Below are positions 44,361 to 52,453 of a stretch of 64,000 nucleotides of DNA, in pieces. Made by a program: the position numbers and the translations under genes. Numbering within the stretch: the first letter of the stretch is position 1; the number at the start of each line of letters is the position of its first letter. The DNA comes from Bacillota bacterium (GTDB lineage Bacteria > Bacillota > Clostridia > DSM-8532), in the NCBI GenBank assembly GCA_023443745.1, contig JAEZTB010000064.1:186001-250000 (forward strand), written 5' to 3'. The notes below the pieces were generated by a model. That model was not told where the DNA came from, searched no databases, and saw nothing but the letters and a program-made list of their open reading frames with translations.

Positions 44361-45335
44361 TTATTCGTTTGAGGCATAATGGCAGGCCACAAAGTGATCG
44401 TTTCCTTTATTAAGCAGTTTTGGATTATCCACTTTACATTTTTCAGTGGCAATGGGACAGCGGGTATGGAATTTACATCCCTCCGGAGGGTTGGCAGGTG
44501 AGGGAATATCGCCTTCCAATACAATCCTATCCCGTCTCAGAGTAGGGTCTGGAATAGGTACGGCTGACATTAATGCTTTTGTATAGGGATGGAGCGGTTT
44601 TCTAAAGACATTCTCCTTAGGCCCTATCTCTACGATGGAACCCAGATACATAATACCTACGCGGTTTGAGATATGTTCCACCACCGACAGGTCATGAGAA
44701 ATAAAGAGATAGGTTAAGCCATGCTCCTTCTGTAGATCCATCATCAGATTGATTATCTGGGACTGAATGGATACGTCAAGAGCCGATACCGGCTCATCAG
44801 CCACAATAAATTCAGGTGCCACTGCCAACGCCCTGGCAATTCCGATACGCTGACGCTGACCCCCGGAAAACTCGTGAGGATAGCGGTCCATATAGTAGGA
44901 TGGCAGGCCGCAGTCATCCATTATCTTAGCGACACGGCCGTCATAGTCTTCCTTTTTACAGAGCTTATGATCCAATAAAGCTTCACCAATGATATTTCCC
45001 ACAGTCATTCTTGGATTAAGCGAGCTATAGGGATCCTGGAAGACAATTTGCATTTTAGGCCTTATCTCACGTAATTGCTTACTTTTAAGCTTAAAAACAT
45101 CGACATTATTGAAATATACTTTTCCATCTGTTTTTTCATAAAGCCGAAGTATTGTTCTGCCTATGGTACTTTTACCACAGCCTGACTCACCTACAAGGCC
45201 CAGGGTCTCCCCTTTATTAATTTCAAAGGAAACACCATCAACAGCTTTTACATAGCCTACGGTTTTTTGAAAGACGCCATCAGTGATGGGAAAATACTTT
45301 TTAAGGTTTTCTATTTTAACCAATGGTTGGTTCAT
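44361..45335 (-). CDS. oppF: OppF/DppF-type peptide ABC ATPase
   Basis: 324 residues, normal length. Walker A GESGCGKST, Q-loop VFQDPYSSLNPRM, signature FSGGQRQR, Walker B IVADEPVSALD, and the C-terminal CKFHTRCPIATEKC block. There are about 50 residues between Walker A and the Q-loop, giving the reference for the long insert in 39372-40883. The start overlaps the OppD stop by four bases. Confidence 0.94.
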   Translation of the reverse strand: MNQPLVKIENLKKYFPITDGVFQKTVGYVKAVDGVSFEINKGETLGLVGESGCGKSTIGRTILRLYEKTDGKVYFNNVDVFKLKSKQLREIRPKMQIVFQDPYSSLNPRMTVGNIIGEALLDHKLCKKEDYDGRVAKIMDDCGLPSYYMDRYPHEFSGGQRQRIGIARALAVAPEFIVADEPVSALDVSIQSQIINLMMDLQKEHGLTYLFISHDLSVVEHISNRVGIMYLGSIVEIGPKENVFRKPLHPYTKALMSAVPIPDPTLRRDRIVLEGDIPSPANPPEGCKFHTRCPIATEKCKVDNPKLLNKGNDHFVACHYASNE

Positions 45336-46318
45336 ACCCTCACCCCTTCCTTATCAAAAAGCCTGCAGGCTACCTTGTGATTATTTCCCACATCCAGCAT
45401 AGGAGGTATTGTATCAATGCACTTATCCATACAATACTGGCATCGGCTGTGAAAATAACAGCTATCCACCAATCCTATGGGATTTGGCACCTGCCCCGGA
45501 ATAGAATACAGCCGTTCCTGAGGTTTTGATATAATGGGTTTGGATTTTAGCAGCCCAATGGTATAGGGATGCTTGGTATTCTTGAAGATCTCGTAAACAG
45601 GGCCTTCTTCAATGACCTTACCTGCATACATGACCACCACATAATCCGCCATTTCAGCCACAACACCCAGATCATGAGTTATAAGCATGACAGCCATGCC
45701 CAGCTTTTCTTTCATATCCCGTATAAGATCCAGTATTTGGGCTTGAATGGTAACGTCCAGAGCGGTTGTAGGCTCATCGGCTATGAGGAGCCTGGGGTTG
45801 CATGACAGAGCCATGGCTGTCATGATGCGCTGGCGCATACCGCCTGAAAGCTGGTGGGGATAGGAATCATATACACCCTTGGCCCTTGGAATATTGACAA
45901 GCTCAATCATTTGAATAGCCTTTGCCTTCGCTTCAGCCGGAGAGCTCTTTTCATGAAGGATAATGGATTCGGAAATCTGTTCCCCGACTTTGAAGACAGG
46001 ATTTAAGGAAGTCATGGGCTCTTGAAAAATCATGCTGATTTCATTACCGTTTAAATGACGGATATCATCCTCATTGGCTTTTAAGAGATCCTGTCCGTCA
46101 TATATGATTTCACCTGAAGCAATCTCACCCGGAGGTGTGGCAATCAGACGCATCAGGGATAGCGCGGTAACGGACTTTCCGCAGCCCGATTCCCCAACCA
46201 CACAAACGGTTTCCCCTTCATTGATTTTGAAGGACACGCCGTTGACAGCTTTCACTGTACCCCGGTCGGTATGAAAATAGGTATGCAAATTTTTAAATTC
46301 CACTAGTGTTTTTGCCAT
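45332..46318 (-). CDS. oppD: OppD/DppD-type peptide ABC ATPase
   Basis: 328 residues. Walker A GESGCGKS, Q-loop IFQEPMTSLNPVF, signature LSGGMRQR, Walker B LLIADEPTTALD; C-terminal CYFHSRCQYCMDKC. Same order and overlaps as the GC-rich operon, but with ordinary AT-rich codon use. Confidence 0.94.
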   Translation of the reverse strand: MAKTLVEFKNLHTYFHTDRGTVKAVNGVSFKINEGETVCVVGESGCGKSVTALSLMRLIATPPGEIASGEIIYDGQDLLKANEDDIRHLNGNEISMIFQEPMTSLNPVFKVGEQISESIILHEKSSPAEAKAKAIQMIELVNIPRAKGVYDSYPHQLSGGMRQRIMTAMALSCNPRLLIADEPTTALDVTIQAQILDLIRDMKEKLGMAVMLITHDLGVVAEMADYVVVMYAGKVIEEGPVYEIFKNTKHPYTIGLLKSKPIISKPQERLYSIPGQVPNPIGLVDSCYFHSRCQYCMDKCIDTIPPMLDVGNNHKVACRLFDKEGVRV

Positions 46319-46332
46319 CTCGATGGGCCTCC

Positions 46333-47250
46333 CTACTGCTTCATCTTCGGGTCAAAGGCGTCTCTTAAGCCATTTCCGATGAAATTGATAGCCATTACTG
46401 TAATAAAAATCATAATTCCTGGCGGAATCCACAGCCAGGGGCGAAGCTTAAATTCTTTAAAGTCATTGACGACGTTGACCATATTGCCCCATGACGGGTA
46501 TGGAGGCGCAACGCCAAGCCCCAGAAAGCTCAGCGTGGATTCCAGGATGATTGAGCCGCTGATATTTAGTGTAGTATTGACGATAATAACCGGAATGACA
46601 TTGGGAACGAGATGTTTGAATATTTTCCGGCTGTCCCGGAGCCCCAGAGCCTCGGTGGCCATCATGAACTCCTGCTCCCGCAGGGAGAGTATCTGGCCCC
46701 TGACAAGACGGGCCAACGTTGGCCATGTCAGCACGCCGATAATGAACATGACATAATAAATGCGCGTCTCCGGTGTGATTCTCATATCTGAGATAATGGA
46801 GGCCAATACTAATAAAATAGGTAAAAGCGGAAGCCCCATAAAAACATCGGTGACCCGCATGAGGAAGCTGTCTGTTCTCCCGCCGTAATAGCCTGCGCAA
46901 CCGCCTACAAGCACGCCGATCAATACGGTTATGGTCGTCGATACCAAGCCGACAGTCAGGGAAATTCTTCCGCCATAAAGCAATCTCAGTAAAACATCGC
47001 GTCCCGCCAAATCGGTGCCTAACCAATGCTGCATGCTGGGCGGTTTTTTAGCGTTGATGATTTTTGTCTGCAGAATTTCATATGGTGACAGGATAGGCCC
47101 TAAAATACAAACAACGACTACAATCGCCAATGTTATAATTCCTATTATGGCCAGCTTGTTTCTCAGGAACCGTTTCATGGCCATGGCCCCGGGAGACAGT
47201 ATTTTTTCTTGCTCATGCTTTTGTTCAATTTTTATTTTTTCGTTACTCAT
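46333..47250 (-). CDS. oppC: OppC/DppC-type peptide ABC permease
   Basis: 305 residues, the usual size. One helix near 31-53, a short loop of about 40 residues that includes the conserved LGTDLAGRDVL, then about five helices, EAA loop FMMATEALGLRDSRKIFKHL and terminal GNGLRDAFDP. It has no propeller between helix 1 and the GTD block, unlike the permease at 36640-38379. Confidence 0.93.
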   Translation of the reverse strand: MSNEKIKIEQKHEQEKILSPGAMAMKRFLRNKLAIIGIITLAIVVVVCILGPILSPYEILQTKIINAKKPPSMQHWLGTDLAGRDVLLRLLYGGRISLTVGLVSTTITVLIGVLVGGCAGYYGGRTDSFLMRVTDVFMGLPLLPILLVLASIISDMRITPETRIYYVMFIIGVLTWPTLARLVRGQILSLREQEFMMATEALGLRDSRKIFKHLVPNVIPVIIVNTTLNISGSIILESTLSFLGLGVAPPYPSWGNMVNVVNDFKEFKLRPWLWIPPGIMIFITVMAINFIGNGLRDAFDPKMKQ

Positions 47251-47262
47251 TTATCCATCCCC

Positions 47263-48231
47263 CTATTTCAGCTTTATTCTGGGATCTGTCATAGCCATCA
47301 TGATGTCGGCCATAAGCGCGCCCAAAAAGTACATGAGAGCCGCGAACAGGTTAAAGCCTACAATAAACATATAGTCACGCTTGGTTAATGCTTCAACTGC
47401 AACCTTGCCGATACCCGGAAAAGCGAAAACCTGCTCGGTTATAATGGCGCCTGTAAACAGACCGGGTATGCTCATGCCCAAAAGGTTGGCTATCGGAATC
47501 ATGGCGTTTCTCAAGGCATGCTTATAGATAACAATCTTCTCTGACAGACCCTTGGCGCGGGCTGTTCTGATATAATCCTGCTTAATGACGTCCAGCATGG
47601 AGGAACGCGTATACATCATCCACATTCCGATACCCTGCAGGGCCAGGGTTATAACGGGCAAAAGCATATGCTTGAATATATCCCAAACGGCCACAAGGCC
47701 TGACATTTCAACACCAAGTGTTCGCATTCCCGCCAGGGGCAGAAGCTGCAAATCTATGCAAAAAATCTTTTTTAACAACAAGCCTATAAAAAATGACGGC
47801 ATGGAAAGGCCAATCATGGTTAAAGCCGTCACAGTAAAATCCAGCTTTGAATATTGTCTGGTTGCCGATATGATGCCGATCGGAATGGCAATCAGAACTT
47901 CCAGCAGGAACGCCATAAACGCAAGAAAAAAGGAATTCCACATAAATAGTCCGATGATTTCCGTTACGGGTTTCTGATAAGTGAGAGATTCGCCGAAATC
48001 TCCCTTGAACGCGTTTCCAATCCATACGGCAAAGCGTTCCAGGAGAGGCTTGTTAAAGCCGTATTTATCCTTCAGCATTTCGATCTTCTCAGCAGAATAT
48101 CTGGGATTGGCACCGACAACGGCATCGATATAATCCCCCGGTACGAGGGCTACGATTGAAAAAATAATCAACGCGGTGGCAATCAATATGGGAATATATT
48201 GCAGCAAGCGTCTGATAATATATTGCTTCAT
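47263..48231 (-). CDS. oppB: OppB/DppB-type peptide ABC permease
   Basis: 322 residues, about six helices, EAA loop DYIRTARAKGLSEKIVIYKHA, C-terminal MTDPRIKLK. It follows the binding protein after a hairpin-bearing spacer of about 100 bases. Confidence 0.93.
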   Translation of the reverse strand: MKQYIIRRLLQYIPILIATALIIFSIVALVPGDYIDAVVGANPRYSAEKIEMLKDKYGFNKPLLERFAVWIGNAFKGDFGESLTYQKPVTEIIGLFMWNSFFLAFMAFLLEVLIAIPIGIISATRQYSKLDFTVTALTMIGLSMPSFFIGLLLKKIFCIDLQLLPLAGMRTLGVEMSGLVAVWDIFKHMLLPVITLALQGIGMWMMYTRSSMLDVIKQDYIRTARAKGLSEKIVIYKHALRNAMIPIANLLGMSIPGLFTGAIITEQVFAFPGIGKVAVEALTKRDYMFIVGFNLFAALMYFLGALMADIMMAMTDPRIKLK

Positions 48232-48268
48232 GGTTCACCTTCCAGTTTACAGGTTAATAATATAAGCA

Positions 48269-48308
48269 AAACAAATACCCGACTCCGGAAAGAACCGGGT
48301 ATTTGTTT
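48269..48308 (-). other. hairpin between binding-protein and OppB genes
   Basis: A perfect 13-bp stem (AAACAAATACCCG with CGGGTATTTGTTT) with a 14-base loop lies about 20 bases past the binding-protein stop on the minus strand, positionally matching the hairpin at 35513-35546. Confidence 0.7.
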
Positions 48309-48329
48309 CAGATTTAAACAGGGTAAGAA

Positions 48330-50033
48330 TTATTTACTTGCGCTTGAAAGCTCTGTTTGATAAAGATCGTAGTAATAATCCCTGTAAGGTGATACCTTGA
48401 AGTTCTTAACCCTTGAGTTCACAGCCCACATATCGCTTCTCTGATACACCCAAAGGCAGGGAACATCTTCATTAAGGGTCTTATAGACTTTTTTGTAGAT
48501 TTCCTTTCTCTTTTCAATGTCGGTGGTTGACAGTGCTTCTTTCATGTAATTGTCAGCATCGGCACTCTTATAATAATATTTGTTCTGAGTTCCGTCAGAA
48601 CCATAGGTGTTATAGGGATCCGGATCGGGAACCAAGCCCCAGGCCATGAACCACATATCAGCTTTTCCTGCGTTGGATTTATCCATAAGGGTTGGAAAGT
48701 CAACATATTCAATCTCAAGGTCAATACCGAGCTTGGCGTAATCATCCTTCATGACGGGAAGCATGGGGCCGGTAACAGAGTGACCTTGGATAGCAGTAAA
48801 TAGGATTTTAAACTCTTTTCCATCCTTTTCAAGCTTACCGTTGCCATTCTTGGTCCAGCCCGCCTCTTTCAGAAGGTTCTCGGCTTTTGCAAGATCGAAT
48901 TCGTATTTGTTGATGCCCTCCTCCGTATACGCCCAGGAAACCTTTGAGTTCGGAATATTGATGACATTGGCGTAAGGACCAAAAACAGCCTCAACAACGT
49001 CCTTCCTGTTCAAAGCATGCAAAAGGGCTTGACGGACTCTCTTGTCCGAATACTTGGGATCGTCGTTTCTGAATCCGACATAGCCGTAGCCATTGGTGGG
49101 GAAACGGTATATGTCAACAAATCCGGCGTTCTTCGCCTCTTCAATATTATCCACGCCCACGGTGGGGAAGTCGATATCAACCTCACCGAGGGTTACTCTT
49201 TCAAGCTCCTGCCCTTCGGGAGTTACGGAATAAATGACATTCTTGATTTTCGGAGCGCCCCTAAAATAATCGTCCCTGGCCGCGAGAGTAATGCTTTCGC
49301 CTAGCTTGAGCTCTGTGAGCTTGTAGGGACCGGCACCCATCGGTGTATTGTGGAGAGCCTTGATGCCGTCAAGATTACCTTTTTTATAATCCTTGCCGTA
49401 GTAAGCTTTGCTCATGACAGGATCTCCAAAGAACCAGATAGCCTTTGCGTTAACCTTTTCAAGCTTGATCTCAATGGTTTTATCATTAACAACCTTGATG
49501 CCGGAAATGGTATCAGCTTTATTTTCAACATAATCCTTGTAACCGACAATACCGATGGAAGCGGAGTCTGTCGGGCCGTCATAGGACGGATCACAGAGGA
49601 CGTAGTATGTAAATTCAATGTCCTTGGCCGTGAGAGGGGTACCGTCTGAGAATTTGACGCCATTCTTGACAGTAAGCGTATAAGTGAGGTTGTCTTCGGA
49701 CACTTTAAAATCGGCCAATCCGGGAACAGGCTTGGCATCGAAATCAGGTTCAATAAGAGGGCCGTGGACAAGGATGGCGACAGCCGCGTCATAGGCGCTT
49801 TCATACCAACCAGGTGTAAAAATACCATTAAAATCCGTAGATCCAATAATTAGTGTATTTTTTCTGTTGGAAACAATGTCTGGGCTCTTTTCAGGATTTG
49901 TACCTTTAATAATATCAATCTGTTTAACTGCGAGATCCCAGCTGGAGGTTGAAGTTTGTGTACCACAAGAAGCGACCATGAAAGCACAGCAAATAATTAG
50001 AGCAATAATTGCAGTGATCCTTGACTTTTTCAT
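48330..50033 (-). CDS. oligopeptide-type ABC solute-binding lipoprotein
   Basis: About 567 residues from the ATG at 50033, seven bases after AGGAGG (ATG 50036 and an upstream GTG-type start at 50051 are alternatives). Lipobox VASCG (Cys23), then SBP_bac_5 family sequence with NGVKFSDGTPLTAKDIEFTY near residues 124-143 and ALNRKDVVEAVFG near 340. It heads the second opp operon. Shorter than the GC-rich homologue. Confidence 0.92.
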   Translation of the reverse strand: MKKSRITAIIALIICCAFMVASCGTQTSTSSWDLAVKQIDIIKGTNPEKSPDIVSNRKNTLIIGSTDFNGIFTPGWYESAYDAAVAILVHGPLIEPDFDAKPVPGLADFKVSEDNLTYTLTVKNGVKFSDGTPLTAKDIEFTYYVLCDPSYDGPTDSASIGIVGYKDYVENKADTISGIKVVNDKTIEIKLEKVNAKAIWFFGDPVMSKAYYGKDYKKGNLDGIKALHNTPMGAGPYKLTELKLGESITLAARDDYFRGAPKIKNVIYSVTPEGQELERVTLGEVDIDFPTVGVDNIEEAKNAGFVDIYRFPTNGYGYVGFRNDDPKYSDKRVRQALLHALNRKDVVEAVFGPYANVINIPNSKVSWAYTEEGINKYEFDLAKAENLLKEAGWTKNGNGKLEKDGKEFKILFTAIQGHSVTGPMLPVMKDDYAKLGIDLEIEYVDFPTLMDKSNAGKADMWFMAWGLVPDPDPYNTYGSDGTQNKYYYKSADADNYMKEALSTTDIEKRKEIYKKVYKTLNEDVPCLWVYQRSDMWAVNSRVKNFKVSPYRDYYYDLYQTELSSASK

Positions 50034-50083
50034 CATAACTCCTCCTACCAATTATATATAACACTCATGACGTGTTTGTGATA

Positions 50084-50112
50084 ATTATACTGGAAGAATT
50101 ATCAAAATACAA
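50084..50112 (-). promoter_or_regulatory. promoter of the second opp operon
   Basis: On the minus strand, TTGTAT (50107-50112), 17 bases and TATAAT (50084-50089), about 50 bases upstream of the start. Good match. Confidence 0.7.
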
Positions 50113-50380
50113 CTAAAATAATGAAATATATCATTATATGATTAAATATAGATAAAATGATATTCACATACATATGTATCTAGCTGTAGGACTGTATATT
50201 AATGCGATTCTTAACTAATCATATTTTTCATTCCAATTAGACTAAATTTTAGTATAATGAATTTTTTAACATATTTCCTTGCATTATACTGTGATTTTAC
50301 TGTATATTTTACATTTTAAAACAATATTATAAGCGTATTTTGGGAAATATGATAAAAATTCTACAGCTTAAGCAAAACAA
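50113..50380. other. AT-rich intergenic region
   Basis: About 270 bases, very AT-rich, with short inverted repeats such as ATGAAATATATCAT near 50130. No gene or recognised RNA. No strong terminator is visible for the metallo-beta-lactamase gene that ends at 50381. Confidence 0.4.
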
Positions 50381-51181
50381 TCATTCTTCCAATAGTTCCA
50401 AGGTATAGTCTATGAGACTTGTATCCCCCCACTGGCCGTGGCCTGGAATCACAATATCAATATTTTGATATTTTTCTTTGATTACTTCAATGGAAGTGGG
50501 CCAGGCATTTAAATCGGCCTCTGAAATATTGCCCAGAGAATTGGACCCAAGCTCCTTCACCAGACAGCCTGCATAAAGAACATTATACTTTTCTATCCAA
50601 ACCACCGTATTATCGGAACTATGTCCTTCTCCAGGAAAAAAGATCTCAAAATCGGTATTATCGAGGTCAAGAATGACAGAATCTGCTTTACTAACCTGAT
50701 CTGGTATGACCAGTCCTTTTTCTTTCGCTTTTTCAGCCACAATTTCCAAGCTTGCTATCGGAATTTTTTTCTTTTGAAGGTAACCGGCTCCTCCCATTCT
50801 ATCAGGGTGGGCATGAGTGACTATAGCTGTACTGAAGCCGCCCTTAAAAGCCTCGTGGACAAGCTTGTCCAAGCTTTCCATCTGTTTGTCTGTCCATGGC
50901 GTGTCAATAAGAACCAAGCTATTGTCGGCAACCACAATCAAACCATTTGCAGGAACAAGCACACCATTTTCCTCAAAATAGGAAGTATGCACCCATATTG
51001 AGTTAGTTACCTTACTGAGCTCGACAATAGTCTCATTGGTTTCTCCGTATTTCAAAAATGATTCATTCGGTTTTTTTATAGGTTCTTTCTTGGGGGGCTG
51101 CTCACCCTCCCGACAAGCGAACAGCAGGACTGTCATTATCAATGAAAGACAGATGGCTGTTATCTTTCTGGTTATATTCAT
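50381..51181 (-). CDS. subclass B1-type metallo-beta-lactamase, lipoprotein
   Basis: 266 residues. Lipoprotein signal with LLFAC (Cys23), then the MBL fold. All six zinc ligands of subclass B1 are present in order: His123 and His125 with Asp127 in THAHPDRMGG, His187 in GEGHSSDN, Cys206 in AGCLVK and His248 in PGHG. The substrate-binding Lys209 (GCLVK) and Asn218 (LGN) that B1 enzymes use to hold the beta-lactam carboxylate are also present. The C-terminal half reads much like Bacillus cereus BcII. Expected to hydrolyse penicillins, cephalosporins and possibly carbapenems at the cell surface. Two 56-base hairpin repeats lie in its leader. Confidence 0.92.
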   Translation of the reverse strand: MNITRKITAICLSLIMTVLLFACREGEQPPKKEPIKKPNESFLKYGETNETIVELSKVTNSIWVHTSYFEENGVLVPANGLIVVADNSLVLIDTPWTDKQMESLDKLVHEAFKGGFSTAIVTHAHPDRMGGAGYLQKKKIPIASLEIVAEKAKEKGLVIPDQVSKADSVILDLDNTDFEIFFPGEGHSSDNTVVWIEKYNVLYAGCLVKELGSNSLGNISEADLNAWPTSIEVIKEKYQNIDIVIPGHGQWGDTSLIDYTLELLEE

Positions 51182-51200
51182 AAATTACCTCCAAAACTAC

Positions 51201-51312
51201 GGGATGATCAAAATTTAACTTCCAAAAAACCGGAAGTTATTTTGATTGCTCCTTAAGGGATGATCAAAATTTAACTTCCGATAATCTGGAAATTATTTTG
51301 ATTGCTCCTTAG
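51201..51312 (-). repeat. two tandem 56-bp hairpin repeats in the beta-lactamase leader
   Basis: Units 51201-51256 and 51257-51312 are near-identical and each is itself an inverted repeat (ATCAAAAT-TT-AACTTCC against GGAAGTTATTTTGAT, the second with a few changes). They lie between a consensus promoter and the ribosome site, so the transcript starts with two similar stem-loops, each preceded by AAGGAGC. A regulatory leader or a tandem insertion of a small palindromic repeat are both possible. Confidence 0.85.
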
Positions 51313-51323
51313 TTGCACTACTT

Positions 51324-51353
51324 ATTTTAAGCTTGCCCACTTCATTCTGTCAA
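51324..51353 (-). promoter_or_regulatory. promoter of the metallo-beta-lactamase gene
   Basis: On the minus strand, perfect TTGACA (51348-51353), an 18-base spacer and TAAAAT (51324-51329). The start of transcription would fall at the edge of the tandem repeats. Confidence 0.75.
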
Positions 51354-51504
51354 ATCATAGGGTTCATATCTGTAATTTTTTATTAATTACCACCTTAATG
51401 TGTATGTAATCGCACTAGTAAAGAATATCATAGAACTGAAATGGTTTATAGGCGATTTTTCATGGTATACTATTTCTAAATATACCCATAAGGAGCTGAT
51501 TCAT

Positions 51505-52014
51505 TTGGACAATACTTTTCGGATAATGAAGCCAAGTGATTTGACTGATAATGTATTCAAGCTTATCGGTCAGGATTGGATGCTTATCACCTCCGGAACT
51601 CCCGACAGTTTTAATATGATGACAGCAAGCTGGGGTGGCATGGGAGTCCTGTGGAGAAAAAATGTTTGTTTTGTCGTTGTTCGTCCCATCCGCTATACCT
51701 ATGAGTTTATGGAAAAAAACGATAACTTTTCGCTCTGTTTCTTTTCTGATGAATGGAAGAATGCTCTTAATATCTGCGGAAAGAAATCCGGAAGGGACAT
51801 CGATAAGGTTAAGGAAACCGGTCTTAAGCCCTTTGCCGGAATAAATAACACCATTGGTTTTGAGCAGGCACGACTGATTATAGAATGCAAAAAGCTCTAT
51901 TTTCACGATCTTGAGCCCAAGCAGTTTATAGACCCCACTATTGAGAATAACTATCCGAATAAGGATTACCATCGCATGTATGTGGGTGAAATACTGAGTG
52001 TAAACATAAAATAG
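51505..52014 (+). CDS. flavin reductase-like (FMN-binding split-barrel) protein
   Basis: 169 residues from a TTG start at 51505, nine bases after AGGAG; the frame is open from 51400 but nothing supports an earlier start. The sequence has WMLITSGTPDSFNMMTASWGGMGVLWRKN (positions about 23-51, quoted in two parts: WMLITSGTPD and TASWGGMG), VRPIRYTYEF and a C-terminal YHRMYVGEIL, typical of the flavoredoxin family. Probably binds FMN. An extended -10 TATACT is at 51466-51471. A terminator follows. Confidence 0.82.
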   Translation: MDNTFRIMKPSDLTDNVFKLIGQDWMLITSGTPDSFNMMTASWGGMGVLWRKNVCFVVVRPIRYTYEFMEKNDNFSLCFFSDEWKNALNICGKKSGRDIDKVKETGLKPFAGINNTIGFEQARLIIECKKLYFHDLEPKQFIDPTIENNYPNKDYHRMYVGEILSVNIK

Positions 52015-52088
52015 CTTTATCTGAACTTGCCTTTCTTATAATCTAAGGTCTGTGGTGCAAATACAGCCTTTGTAAACACGATACAGAA

Positions 52089-52117
52089 GATCAACCGTAT
52101 TGGTTGGTCTTTTTTTA
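52089..52117 (+). terminator. terminator of the flavin reductase-like gene
   Basis: GATCAACC/GGTTGGTC stem (52089-52096 and 52102-52109) with 5-base loop, then eight T residues. Confidence 0.9.
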
Positions 52118-52132
52118 TCATGTAGCATGATT

Positions 52133-52273
52133 TTAAAGAAAAGAGTCATGAACTATTCCAATAGCACTTGAGATTTGCTCTACAGTTAAATCTTCATTGC
52201 CCATCAATTGTGTTGCTCTATCAATTCGTTTGTTTATAAGATATTCTGAAAACCTGTTTTCTGGAACGACCAT
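52133..52273 (-). pseudogene. remnant of an AraC-family regulator (DNA-binding domain)
   Basis: On the minus strand 46 codons from an ATG at 52273 to a TAA at 52133 encode RFSEYLINKRIDRATQLM, then LTVEQISSAIGI. This is the middle of an AraC-type helix-turn-helix domain (compare FSEYL-IN-xRI-xxA-xxLL ... I-xx-IA-xx-VG-F). A stop lies directly upstream in frame, and the second helix-turn-helix and the effector domain are absent, so the gene is broken. Confidence 0.7.
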
Positions 52274-52453
52274 ACTAATTCATTCAACCAGACCTTCTCC
52301 GCTCTGCGTCATTTTTTCTATCAAACAATCTGTATTCTTGGCTATATGTGAAACGATTTTAATTTTTACTTGAGTATGGCAAATTCCTTTGAAATGCGGT
52401 AAAATGCTGTCATCTAAAACAATACAAAATTACCATATTTAGAGGATTGCCAT
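52274..52453. other. region upstream of the first fucosidase
   Basis: 180 bases between the AraC remnant and the GH29 start. It may hold further decayed AraC sequence on the minus strand in shifted frames, and must hold the fucosidase promoter; I see TAAAAT near 52400 with no convincing -35. Confidence 0.35.

Noticed and set aside
50381..51181. Annotation as a generic MBL-fold hydrolase (glyoxalase II or lactonase)
   Set aside because: Those lack the Cys ligand and the GCLVK block. The His-His-Asp-His-Cys-His set with Lys and Asn is specific to B1 beta-lactamases.
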